A DNA stretch of 64,000 bases, from positions 1-64,000 of the forward strand of contig JBJKVO010000001.1 in NCBI GenBank assembly GCA_045562555.1, given 5' to 3'. This document shows positions 36,999 through 44,991 of this stretch, piece after piece. Origin of the DNA: UBA2588 sp002339805 (GTDB taxonomy: Bacteria; Chloroflexota; Dehalococcoidia; Lucifugimonadales; UBA3495). Every line of letters begins with the position of its first letter. Within the stretch, counting starts at the first letter, position 1. The notes under the pieces are model-generated. The model ran no database searches and had not been told where the DNA came from. It saw only the letters and a program-made list of their open reading frames with translations. The position numbers were made by a program, and so were the translations under genes.

Positions 36999-37664
36999 AT
37001 GGCGACCGAGACGGTTACATTAGAAGCTAAAGAAAGAGTGGTATTAGGTAAGAAAGTCAAATTACTAAGGTCTGAAGGTCTTACTCCGATCCACCTGTAT
37101 GGAGCACAATTGCAATCATTGCCATTGCAATGCGAAGAACGGGCATTGGTAAGGGCCTTAGCATCTGCAGGTTCAAACACGCCTGTTATGTTGAATGTTG
37201 AAGGCCAGAACGATCCAGTTTTAACTTTTGCTAGAGAAATCCAATGGGACCCAGTCAAAGAAACTATTTTACATGTAGATTTTATGGTGGTTGATTCCAC
37301 CCAAAAAATAACTGCTAGGGTTCCCGCTGTAATAATTGGCGAAGCACCGGGAGCGCGAGCAATCTCTGGTCAAGTTAGTCTGTCTATTAGAGAGTTATTA
37401 GTAGAAGCTTTACCTATGGAAATGCCAGCTGAAATTGAAATTGATGCTACTCAACTGACTGAAGCAGACTCTGTTATAAGGAGAGAAGATATACCTGTTT
37501 CTGAGGGAGTCGAACTTATAGGCGAACCAGATGTAATAATTGCACGTATTATCATTCCGAGAAGAGCACCATTGCTAGGTCAATCAGAGGAATCAACTGA
37601 AGAAGGGGCTGGGGCAGCTACTGAAGATACAACAGATCAAACAGAGGCTGAGTCAGAAGGCTAA
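36999..37664 (+). CDS. rplY: 50S ribosomal protein L25 (TL5/Ctc type)
   Basis: A 5S rRNA-binding protein of the large subunit. The 221 residues show the two-domain long form: N-terminal L25 (LEAKERVVLGKKVKLLRSEGLTPIHLYG; then ILHVDFMVVD) and C-terminal TL5 beta domain (ITARVPAVIIGEAPGARAISGQVS...VEALPMEMPAEIEIDAT), with an acidic Ser/Thr/Glu tail. Interesting next to the 23S gene further along, since no 5S gene is seen here. Strong AGGAG six bases before ATG. Confidence 0.95.
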   Translation: MATETVTLEAKERVVLGKKVKLLRSEGLTPIHLYGAQLQSLPLQCEERALVRALASAGSNTPVMLNVEGQNDPVLTFAREIQWDPVKETILHVDFMVVDSTQKITARVPAVIIGEAPGARAISGQVSLSIRELLVEALPMEMPAEIEIDATQLTEADSVIRREDIPVSEGVELIGEPDVIIARIIIPRRAPLLGQSEESTEEGAGAATEDTTDQTEAESEG

Positions 37665-37706
37665 TTTAATAACCTCGGTATCCCTCTATACTGGAGAAGT
37701 AATTAT

Positions 37707-38477
37707 ATGTATTTAATATATATGGGGGAATCTACTAACTTCGATTTATCACCTGTTCAAGAAGAGCGTCAACATCAGATACATGCTGGTTTGATCATCC
37801 ATGAGAGCGCTTGGGTTTCTTTGAACGGTGAATTGACTGCTCTTTATAAAAGATATTTTTCCATTGATAAGTCTGAGTTGATGCCTTTTATAAGTTCAGA
37901 TGACCTGTATGAAGGGAAAAACGAATTTATTGAATGGGAATCCGGAAAAAGAACTGCATTCGTTCAAGATTTACTAGATATATTAATAAGAAAAGAAATC
38001 CCTTTGATTGCCGCTTCACTCAATAATGGAGTGTATGAAAATGCTAAAAATAATTTGAATAACCCCGAAGCATTAACTAAACCGCTCGATGAAATTATTA
38101 TGGAAAGGTTTTTACTAGCTTTGAACATGTACATGGATGAGTTGCAAATGTCTACTATGGATCCCAGTCAAATTATGCAATCTTCATGGACTATTAGTGA
38201 TTACAGCATGTTGGTATGTAAATACGGAGGATCAGTAAAGCCGGAATTCATGGCTAATTTTCTTAATAATTCGTTGAATATACCTAATCCTTCTGTACTA
38301 GAAGATATTAGTTATGTAAGTAAAGAAAGATCTCTTATAGGTCAATTGGCCGATTTGTGTGCTTATTTTGTTATGCGCTGGCTAACCGAATCTGACGGAG
38401 ATCACAGTTATATAGATTACATTAATGGCTTACAAGATGGTAGGGTACTACAAGTTATATACCCTGTGCAGTTATAA
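37707..38477 (+). CDS. DUF3800-like protein with altered active-site start
   Basis: A 256-residue protein starting MYLIYMGESTNFDLSP. DUF3800 proteins begin YxDESG, with the Asp part of an RNase-H-like acidic site. Here Asp is replaced by Gly (M-G-E-S). Further pieces fit the fold: HAGLIIHESAWVSLNGELTALYKRYF, LLDILIRKEIPLIAASLNNG, and the C-terminal GQLADLCAYFVMRWLTE (a Q-ADL-AY motif typical of the family). If it is a member it may be catalytically dead or use other residues. Role unknown. Confidence 0.6.
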   Translation: MYLIYMGESTNFDLSPVQEERQHQIHAGLIIHESAWVSLNGELTALYKRYFSIDKSELMPFISSDDLYEGKNEFIEWESGKRTAFVQDLLDILIRKEIPLIAASLNNGVYENAKNNLNNPEALTKPLDEIIMERFLLALNMYMDELQMSTMDPSQIMQSSWTISDYSMLVCKYGGSVKPEFMANFLNNSLNIPNPSVLEDISYVSKERSLIGQLADLCAYFVMRWLTESDGDHSYIDYINGLQDGRVLQVIYPVQL

Positions 38478-38484
38478 TTTATCG

Positions 38485-39348
38485 TTAATATCTAACGGTT
38501 ATAAACTGTCTTAGTAGGCTGCATAAGAGATCTACTATAATTACAAGGACTATGTACCATAGTAGTAATAATCCTAGATCTTCATAGTGGAAATAACTAA
38601 AACTCAATCTAAATTCTCTGCCTAATCCAGCGGCGCTCACTAGCCCAACAACTACTGTGGTTCGGATCACTACTTCCCAGCGATACAGAAGATATGTTAG
38701 AAATTTGGGGAGGAGTTGTGGTAGGACTGCATATGACAACAATTGCCATCCTCTTGCTCCGGAAGATTGTAAGGATTTTAGAGCTGTGATGTCCATATCT
38801 TCTATACACTCAGAATACAGCTTCCCTAATACTCCCACATTATGGATAGCTAATGCGATAGCTGCTACCCATATGCCTGGCGTCAAGAACAGCATTAATA
38901 TGATTGCTAAAATCAGTTCAGGTATTGCTCTAGTGAAAGAATAAATATTACGGACAATAAAGTATACGAGCTTTAGTAGAGGTCGACTATACCCAAATAT
39001 TGTATCGTCATGGAAGTTTCGGGATGCAAATATACAGGTTGTTAAAGCAATGATCCCTGCTATACCAATAGAACATATGCTCATCAATAATGTTTCGAAC
39101 GCTAAATGTCTCAATTCAAACCAAGAATTGAACTGGTAGGCTAAGCTTAGATTCTGTTCAAAGCCCATTAATTTTGATATGAATTCTTTTGTTTCTGTCA
39201 CAGTATGTAAGCTAAATAAACCAGGGAGGCTATATCTACTCTCGAATAGAACATATCCCCAAGATATTATTGATAATATTACTGATGAGATTAGCGATAT
39301 ACGAATGATATATTTGTTCTTAACTGTGGAATCGCTTAGTTTATTCAT
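38485..39348 (-). CDS. PhnE-type ABC permease, second copy
   Basis: A 287-residue inner-membrane permease with about 6 segments. PhnE-family traits: TLLMSICSIGIAGIIALTTCIFASRNF (about 89-116), FTRAIPELILAIILMLFLTPGIWVAAIALAIHNVGVLGKLYSECIEDMD (the EAA-like loop, about 137-185) and LYRWEVVIRTTVVVGLVSAAGLG. It overlaps the previous permease gene by 4 bases (ATGA). It acts with the second permease, ATPase and binding protein; the importer would carry small oxyanions. Confidence 0.85.
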   Translation of the reverse strand: MNKLSDSTVKNKYIIRISLISSVILSIISWGYVLFESRYSLPGLFSLHTVTETKEFISKLMGFEQNLSLAYQFNSWFELRHLAFETLLMSICSIGIAGIIALTTCIFASRNFHDDTIFGYSRPLLKLVYFIVRNIYSFTRAIPELILAIILMLFLTPGIWVAAIALAIHNVGVLGKLYSECIEDMDITALKSLQSSGARGWQLLSYAVLPQLLPKFLTYLLYRWEVVIRTTVVVGLVSAAGLGREFRLSFSYFHYEDLGLLLLWYIVLVIIVDLLCSLLRQFITVRY

Positions 39349-40142
39349 GAGGTTAAAGCCTTTCTGACAATGCTACTCCAAGCATCTACTACGACGACTA
39401 ATATTGTTAGACAAATCAGTCCTGTCCATACTTGCCCAAATCTCAAATCTAGTAATGAGAGATGAATTTGATAGCCGATACCTTGTATCCCTATGAAGCT
39501 CATGATTGCAGCTGATCGAATGCCACATTCTAATCTGTAAAATATATAACTTATGATATTTGGCATCGCCAAAGGGATGCGGCCATACATCACAGCTTTG
39601 GTGTAGCTAGCTCCGTTAGAAAGCAATAACCTTATAGGCTGCTGAGGTACATCCCGTAATTGTTCTGCAAAGATGCGGCCCAATATCCCTACGTAAGGTA
39701 TAGTCAGTGCCAAAACAGCTACCATAGGAGAAAGTCCTATTATGGAAACTAGCAGTAAAGCCCAGATTAATTCGTGAATGGAACGCGTGCATGCCAAAAC
39801 GAACCTAAGGGTTGTAACTACTGTGTTGTTAACGTATTTATTGTAAATACAAGTCCCTGAACTGAGAATCCCAATAGGGATCGCGATTATTATGGCAAGG
39901 CTTAGGCCGCCAAAGGCATATAGGATTGTCTGCACCACAGCTTTCAAACATATAACTAAAAATTCGGGAGTAACATCCAAATAGAATACAGACCACAAAA
40001 AATTGAAAAGTGTAGATATTCCATCATAACTGATCAGGGTTTGATCAGTGTAAAAAATACGAATACTGGACCATAAAAATGCGGAGACCAATATTAATGT
40101 AAGTATTTTTTTATGCTCAAAAAAATGATTAACATTTTTCAT
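39345..40142 (-). CDS. PhnE-type ABC permease, first copy
   Basis: A 265-residue permease, with hydrophobic helices and the inner loop THSIHELIWALLLVS-like pattern (here CTRSIHELIWALLLVSIIGLSPMVAVLALTIPYVGILGRIF, about 127-165). It pairs with the permease at 38485 as a heterodimer; two PhnE genes in tandem are usual for phosphonate/oxyanion importers of this kind. Starts 4 bases inside the ATPase gene, and ends overlapping the next one, so the four genes form a tight operon. Confidence 0.85.
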   Translation of the reverse strand: MKNVNHFFEHKKILTLILVSAFLWSSIRIFYTDQTLISYDGISTLFNFLWSVFYLDVTPEFLVICLKAVVQTILYAFGGLSLAIIIAIPIGILSSGTCIYNKYVNNTVVTTLRFVLACTRSIHELIWALLLVSIIGLSPMVAVLALTIPYVGILGRIFAEQLRDVPQQPIRLLLSNGASYTKAVMYGRIPLAMPNIISYIFYRLECGIRSAAIMSFIGIQGIGYQIHLSLLDLRFGQVWTGLICLTILVVVVDAWSSIVRKALTS

Positions 40143-40873
40143 TTATAAAGCTCTTTTAGCATGGATTCATTTATCTCATTGGCAGACACATCGAATACGA
40201 TTGAATGTTCTTTTATACCTATGAGTCTAGAGCAGTATTCTTGGATTAACCTTGTATTGTGTAACGTGATGATTACACTGCGGTTAGTATTGACTAATTT
40301 TGACCTTATGAGCTGCATAATATCTTCTGCTCTGGCAGGATCCAATGAAGATACTGGCTCGTCCGCTAATACGACCATAGGATTTTGTACTAATAATCTC
40401 GCTATTGAGACTCTTTGTTGTTCTCCTCCAGACAAATGAGCGGCCTTGTTATTAATCTTATCCTCGATGCCTAGATCCTTTAGAATAGCAAAGACTTTGC
40501 CTCGCTCAAGAGGATAAATAAGAGATAGTAAAGATTTAAATAGGCTCCAATTTCCAAGGTTTCCTGCAAGTACATTATTAATTACATTTAATTCTGGGAT
40601 GATGGAATACTGTTGATCTATCATGCCTACTAGGTTGGCTAGATCTTTTCCTGGTTTCAATTTGCCGATATCTTGACTTGATATTGAAATGGACCCAGTC
40701 GTAGGTTTACTGAGTCCACTAATCATGTTCAGCAAGGTAGTTTTACCACTTCCAGAAGGACCAGCTATAGCTAGGATCTCGCCCTGCCCTACCTTAAATG
40801 AGACGTCTTTTAGAGCTGCTGACGTGCCATAATACTTACTGACATTGTTGATATCAATCAAATTACCTGTCAT
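40139..40873 (-). CDS. PhnC-type ABC transporter ATPase
   Basis: A 244-residue nucleotide-binding subunit. Walker A GPSGSGKTTLL (about 35), Q-loop in VGMIDQQYSIIP, signature LSGGEQQRVSIARLL (about 144), Walker B VVLADEPVSSLDP and H-loop ITLHNTRL. It resembles PhnC in size and in the Q-loop sequence. It powers import through the two PhnE-like permeases. The binding protein is encoded just upstream, 5 bases away. Confidence 0.93.
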   Translation of the reverse strand: MTGNLIDINNVSKYYGTSAALKDVSFKVGQGEILAIAGPSGSGKTTLLNMISGLSKPTTGSISISSQDIGKLKPGKDLANLVGMIDQQYSIIPELNVINNVLAGNLGNWSLFKSLLSLIYPLERGKVFAILKDLGIEDKINNKAAHLSGGEQQRVSIARLLVQNPMVVLADEPVSSLDPARAEDIMQLIRSKLVNTNRSVIITLHNTRLIQEYCSRLIGIKEHSIVFDVSANEINESMLKELYK

Positions 40874-40878
40874 GTAAG

Positions 40879-41760
40879 TTATTTAATGATTCCTAAAGCT
40901 TCCGCAGTATCTTTTATAGCATCGTAATTACTATTATTAGTCGAGATAAATTGATCCGCGTTAAATAGTTCAAGGATTTCAGAGTGTTCTTCCGCATTAA
41001 GATCTAATAATGCTTGTTTGATTTTACTCGTGAACCCGTCTCCAAACTTGGTCTCTATATCGGACCTGACTGTCCAGTTGTAGTCATAATATTCTGGAGT
41101 TGTATAAAACTCTCGAACCAAAGCGGGATCTGCTTTGCCCTCTGAAACTGCTCTGTTCCACACTTTGTAGTTAAGAGCACCTACGTCAAAAGCTCCGTCC
41201 TGAACTAATTTCCATGTTAGATCATGAGACCCGGAATAGTTAGGTAAAGCCTTGAAGTCAGAATCTGGATCTATTCCGTTTTCTAGCATGAAGAATCTAG
41301 GCATTAAATTCCCCGAGGTTGAGTTCTCACTACCAAAAGTTAATGTTAGGTTGGGAGCTTGTTCTTTAAGGTCTGCTAAGTCATTGATTTGCAGGGAAGA
41401 TTTGACAACGAATTTGCTCAGGTAACTTGCATCTGATTTACGTTGAGCGATTGCTTGAGCACCATTATCTTGTATCCGGGCTTGTACTCCAGTTAAGCCT
41501 CCAAAGAATGCAAGATCTAGATCGCCTTTGCTGAACGCTACAACTACAGCTGAATAGTCAATGCTTGGCTTGAACTGTACATTAACGTTTAATTCGTTTG
41601 ATAGATATGTAGCAAATTTTTCGTATCTTCGGGCCAATCTTTCTGTGTCTTGGTCAGGTATACCGCCTACGAATAGGGTCTCTGCAGGTGTTCCACACCC
41701 AAGTAGTGCTAGGCACGTTATGATAAAAGGAACTAGGGTCAATTTTTTTAAAAACTTCAT
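40879..41760 (-). CDS. PhnD-like binding lipoprotein, putative selenate-type
   Basis: A 293-residue ABC binding lipoprotein: signal MKFLKKLTLVPFIITCLALLGCG with lipobox ALLGC. The mature part has the PhnD-like core (FVGGIPDQDTERLARRYEKFATYLS; YSAVVVAFSKGDLDLAFFGGLTG; TFGSENSTSGNLMPRFF). The DVGALNYKVWNRAV and FYTTPEYYDYNWTVRSD segments closely resemble the family named as putative selenate ABC binding protein, which is found near selenium genes. That assignment is from memory and not from a search. I take ATG at 41760 (GGAG before it), since the signal peptide starts there; GTG at 41784 is also possible. Two probable selenoproteins in the window give the context. Confidence 0.8.
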   Translation of the reverse strand: MKFLKKLTLVPFIITCLALLGCGTPAETLFVGGIPDQDTERLARRYEKFATYLSNELNVNVQFKPSIDYSAVVVAFSKGDLDLAFFGGLTGVQARIQDNGAQAIAQRKSDASYLSKFVVKSSLQINDLADLKEQAPNLTLTFGSENSTSGNLMPRFFMLENGIDPDSDFKALPNYSGSHDLTWKLVQDGAFDVGALNYKVWNRAVSEGKADPALVREFYTTPEYYDYNWTVRSDIETKFGDGFTSKIKQALLDLNAEEHSEILELFNADQFISTNNSNYDAIKDTAEALGIIK

Positions 41761-41962
41761 TAAGGATACTCCATTTGTATTCACGAAAAAAAACTAGTCG
41801 TCAGAGTGATCCTGTCAGGTAAATCCGTTTTTAAAAGTCATTGATTTAGTCATTACGAAATAGTAATTAAGAGAGGTATCTATGTCAAGTTTCAAGGTGG
41901 ACATTGCTGTCATTGATGCATATAATTCTACAAACAATTCCTATTTGTTATTGTGCTTAGAA

Positions 41963-42054
41963 GGAGAGGTGCCGGAGTGGTTGAACGGGCTCGCCTGGAA
42001 AGCGTGTAGGGGTCGAAAGGCCTCTCGCGGGTTCGAATCCCGCCCTCTCCGCCA
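41963..42054 (+). tRNA. tRNA-Ser (anticodon GGA)
   Basis: A 92-base cloverleaf: acceptor GGAGAGG with CCTCTCC, discriminator G and encoded CCA. The loop CTGGAAA gives anticodon GGA, reading UCC/UCU. The long variable arm TAGGGGTCGAAAGGCCTC is typical of serine. The T arm is GCGGGTTCGAATCCCGC. One U-U pair in the anticodon stem. It is an ordinary tRNA-Ser, not a selenocysteine tRNA (whose acceptor arm is longer). Confidence 0.95.
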
Positions 42055-42138
42055 TTGACTGACAGTAAACTTTAATATGCCTTTGATGGTTTAGCCTATA
42101 AATCCCAACGTTGTAGAATTTCTTGCATTTGCCTGATA

Positions 42139-43125
42139 TTACAAACCTAATTTTTGGTAAACTTCAGGATTAGCACAATATTCCAGTCTTTCTCCGTTTG
42201 ATCCAAGAATTAAATTGCCTGCAGCAATCATGCACATTTTCTTGCGAGCTTCGATTGATGCGCTGCCTATGTGGGGACTAATGATTAAGTTGTCTAGTGT
42301 TAATAAAGGGCTATCTGGTTCGATTGGTTCTGGATCTGTCACATCTATGCCTGCGGAACGAATCCATCCTTCATTTAATGCATCGTACAAGGCAGAAGGG
42401 TTAACAATCGGCCCGCGTGCTGTGTTTATGAGCACGCTGTCTTTTTTCATGGCTTTAAGTTCGTCATAGCTAATTAGGTAATAAGTTTCAGGGGTTAATG
42501 GAACATGCACCGATACGTAATCCGAATTGGATAATACTTCATACATATTGTCACAGTATGTAACCCCAGGTAGATCATCTATGTCAGGTTTAGGTGTTCT
42601 TGAGTGATATAATACGTCCATATCAAAGCCTTGTGCTCTCTTTAGCATTTCTCGGCCTATGGTTCCCATTCCTATGATCCCAAGAGTAGCTCCACCAACA
42701 TCTGTTCCTAACCAACTCATTGGGTGGAATGCAATTTCCCATTGTTTGTTTTTTACCCAGTTATATGATTCTGAAATTCTTCTCGCGCAATTGAGGAGTA
42801 AACCAAACGCTATGTCTGCGGTTGGTCTCGCGACTACTCCAGGTGTGTTGCCTACCATAACACCCAGATTAGTAGCCTCTCCAACGTCTATATTATCAAC
42901 TCCTACTCCAAGTTGGCTTATAACTCTAAGGTTTTTACATTCAGATATGATGCCAGCATCCACTTTGTCCATAACAGTTGTTAGAATTCCATCACATTCA
43001 GACGCTTTAACTCTTAACAAGTCTCTTGTGATAGGGTTGTCATCTTCCCATACTTCTATTTCGGCATGGGCAGTTACTAATTCGATTGCTTCTTCAAATA
43101 ATGGCCTTGTGATTAAAACTTTCAT
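42139..43125 (-). CDS. D-isomer-specific 2-hydroxyacid dehydrogenase
   Basis: NAD(P)-dependent dehydrogenase of 328 residues. Catalytic parts: LGIIGMGTIGREMLKRA (Rossmann GxGxxG, about 150), SVHVPLTPETYYLI, INTARGPIVNPSAL (arginine of the active site), DVTDPEPIEPDSPL (glutamate) and LIISPHIGSAS (histidine). VISQLGVGVDNIDV is typical of phosphoglycerate and glyoxylate/hydroxypyruvate reductases. With no ACT domain it is less likely to be SerA; a glyoxylate or hydroxypyruvate reductase is more likely. Confidence 0.9.
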   Translation of the reverse strand: MKVLITRPLFEEAIELVTAHAEIEVWEDDNPITRDLLRVKASECDGILTTVMDKVDAGIISECKNLRVISQLGVGVDNIDVGEATNLGVMVGNTPGVVARPTADIAFGLLLNCARRISESYNWVKNKQWEIAFHPMSWLGTDVGGATLGIIGMGTIGREMLKRAQGFDMDVLYHSRTPKPDIDDLPGVTYCDNMYEVLSNSDYVSVHVPLTPETYYLISYDELKAMKKDSVLINTARGPIVNPSALYDALNEGWIRSAGIDVTDPEPIEPDSPLLTLDNLIISPHIGSASIEARKKMCMIAAGNLILGSNGERLEYCANPEVYQKLGL

Positions 43126-43260
43126 CTATATAACGCTACCCGAGATTAAATATTAATCTAATAGTATGGTAAATGTTATATTTTGGCAAAATAAATAAAT
43201 TGATAGGAGGAAGGGATCCTCTTTTTAAAAAGGATGGTTTTGAGACAGAAGTGTAGGGTA

Positions 43261-43288
43261 AGAGGCCCGTGAGGAGGTACGGGCCTCT
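43261..43288 (-). terminator. Strong hairpin downstream of the small gene (possible terminator)
   Basis: AGAGGCCCGT and ACGGGCCTCT are a perfect 10-bp stem around GAGGAGGT. It lies 14 bases past the stop of the small minus-strand gene. No U run follows on either strand, so an RNA-stability element is as likely as an intrinsic terminator. Confidence 0.5.
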
Positions 43289-43302
43289 AGGTTGGGTTGG
43301 TG

Positions 43303-43464
43303 CTAATATCCTACGATATTTAAGAACATTGCTTCATTATCAGTTAGTTTCTCTATTTCTCTGCGTTCCAGTTCTGTCATGGCAGGAGCAGAAAACGTAG
43401 AAGAAAGTACTGATATGCAATAACTGACATTTGACATAGCTTCGTGAATCACTTTGTTAAACAT
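43303..43464 (-). CDS. Small orphan gene (53 residues)
   Basis: A frame of 53 codons that no family I know covers. It reads MFNKVIHEAMSNVSYCISVL, then SSTFSAPAMTELERREIEKL, then TDNEAMFLNIVGY. The end half is a clear amphipathic helix. It sits alone in the 476-base gap between the 2-hydroxyacid dehydrogenase and the GlcD-like oxidase. Support is a well-formed promoter 66 bases before the ATG, GAGAGG upstream of the start, and the strong hairpin just after the stop. No signal peptide. It could be a small regulator, a peptide precursor or a toxin-like protein; I cannot choose. Confidence 0.5.
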   Translation of the reverse strand: MFNKVIHEAMSNVSYCISVLSSTFSAPAMTELERREIEKLTDNEAMFLNIVGY

Positions 43465-43529
43465 GCTAGTAAATTAACCTCTCTATAATCATTATTTAAA
43501 ATACTTACTTAAATATTTTATTTGATATA

Positions 43530-43559
43530 ATGATATACCCGGCAACAGTATTCTGTCAA
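43530..43559 (-). promoter_or_regulatory. Promoter of the small orphan gene
   Basis: On the minus strand TTGACA is followed, after 18 bases, by TATCAT (or after 16 by TATATC). A perfect -35 box in an otherwise AT-rich gap. Points toward 43464. Confidence 0.55.
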
Positions 43560-43601
43560 GGGATATTAATAACTTTGCAATATTGCAATTAAGGATACTA
43601 A

Positions 43602-44987
43602 TCAGATGTATTTGTTGGGGTTCATTATGTAGTTAGGGTCTAAGGTGCTTTTGACTCTTTTTATGAGTTCATAGGATGGACCTAATTCTTTTACTGCAAG
43701 ATGTTTCAGTTTTATTCCAATGCCATGGCAATATTCGATAGAGCCATCCATATCGCAACTTAGCTGCAGTAATGACTCAGATGCTTCATATAATTGTTGT
43801 CTGACTGATTCTGAACAAGGGTCCTTGGGTATAATCATCATTGAAAAAAAATCTGGTCTCCCCCAGATTGCGTATTCTGTAACATGGAGATTATGTTTTT
43901 GAATGATCCTTTCCGAATGTTGTTTGTACTCCAATATTTTTGATGGAGGAAGGCTTAAATGAATATATTCAAAGATGTGGTCTTGGTTTCTTTTCCATTT
44001 GTATTTACGGGTTTTGTTGAGAGCTGTCTTGGAATATAGTTCTGCTGAATTATGCCGTTTGCTCCAATATGACGCAGTAGCATCTGAGTCGATTTGGAAT
44101 TGATGTTGGTTATCCATTTTGTTTATAATCCATTTGATTGATGCAGCTATAATATCGGCTTCGCCATCGAGCACTAAATGCATGATGACCTGGTCAGCTG
44201 ATTGGCTCAGTTCGAGCAAAGAAGGTTGTAAGTTTGCGTTATATATGTTCAACAGAAACTGGTATCCGCTTTTAAAATCTGGAAACCCAATACTCATGAA
44301 ACGCGTAGCTTTAGGTTGTGGATAAATTTTGAGCGAAGCTTTTGTAATTACCCCTAGTGTTCCTTCTGTCCCTATAAAGAAATTTGATATGTCTGGTCCC
44401 ACAGAGTGGCTAGGTATCTGACTAATAGGCAGGATCTCTCCAGTAGGCAGTACTGCTTCGAGACCAATTACTTGTTCTCCCATCGTGCCGTACTTACTAG
44501 CTGTATATCCTACTCCATTTGTGGATATAGCTCCTCCAACAGACGCTATACTTAAGGAATATGGATCGTGGCCTAATACGTGATTTTTGGTGTTAAGTAT
44601 GTAGTTTAGTTCACCAAGTATCATTCCTGCTTCTACGGTTACTGACTTACTGGTTAGATCAAATGTGATTAAATTATTCATGTTTTTGAGGCTAATCATT
44701 AAGGCGTTTTTTGATGGAGCTATACCTCCCATAACGCCAGTACCTGCACCCAAAGGTGTTACGGGGATGAGATGAATATTAGCTAGTTTGATAATGTCTG
44801 ATATTTGCTGACTAGATGTAGGAAAAAGGACTGCTGAGGGAAGGGTTGCTAATTCGTTTTGTAAGTAGAGTGCTCTGTTAGGGGATAATGCATCTGAGGA
44901 GAATATGTCTAAATCGGTTTCTTCTGTAACTATATTATGTTGTCCAACTATAGATCTGAGCTTATCTAGAATGCTCGGGTCTAACAT
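43602..44987 (-). CDS. FAD-linked oxidase, GlcD/D-lactate-dehydrogenase type
   Basis: A 461-residue FAD enzyme of the PCMH family: VLFPTSSQQISDIIKLANIHLIPVTPLGAGTGVMGG (about 53-90), the GSVGGAISTNGVG-like ASVGGAISTNGVGYTASKYGTMGEQVIGLEAVLPTGEIL (about 147-185), FIGTEGTLGVITKASLKI and a C-terminal YCHGIGIKLKHL with the catalytic/metal-region His. Oxidises a 2-hydroxyacid, likely glycolate or D-lactate, passing electrons to quinone. It starts 4 bases after cysS and so is at the end of the isoprenoid/cysS operon. Confidence 0.88.
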   Translation of the reverse strand: MLDPSILDKLRSIVGQHNIVTEETDLDIFSSDALSPNRALYLQNELATLPSAVLFPTSSQQISDIIKLANIHLIPVTPLGAGTGVMGGIAPSKNALMISLKNMNNLITFDLTSKSVTVEAGMILGELNYILNTKNHVLGHDPYSLSIASVGGAISTNGVGYTASKYGTMGEQVIGLEAVLPTGEILPISQIPSHSVGPDISNFFIGTEGTLGVITKASLKIYPQPKATRFMSIGFPDFKSGYQFLLNIYNANLQPSLLELSQSADQVIMHLVLDGEADIIAASIKWIINKMDNQHQFQIDSDATASYWSKRHNSAELYSKTALNKTRKYKWKRNQDHIFEYIHLSLPPSKILEYKQHSERIIQKHNLHVTEYAIWGRPDFFSMMIIPKDPCSESVRQQLYEASESLLQLSCDMDGSIEYCHGIGIKLKHLAVKELGPSYELIKRVKSTLDPNYIMNPNKYI

Positions 44988-44991
44988 TGAT

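Noticed and set aside
38485..41760. Phosphonate degradation locus
   Set aside because: No C-P lyase, phosphonatase or phosphite dehydrogenase genes are nearby; only transporter genes are present.
41963..42054. Selenocysteine tRNA (selC)
   Set aside because: The acceptor stem is 7 bp and the anticodon is GGA, not TCA; it is a normal tRNA-Ser.
41882..42062. ORF starting MSSFKVDIAVIDAYNSTNNS and running into tRNA-Ser
   Set aside because: Half of it is read from the tRNA gene itself; a GAGAGG lies before it, but no family is recognisable and tRNA read-through frames are common artefacts.
43261..43288. Confident intrinsic terminator at the GC-rich hairpin
   Set aside because: No U run on either strand. 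Listed only as a possible terminator with moderate confidence.
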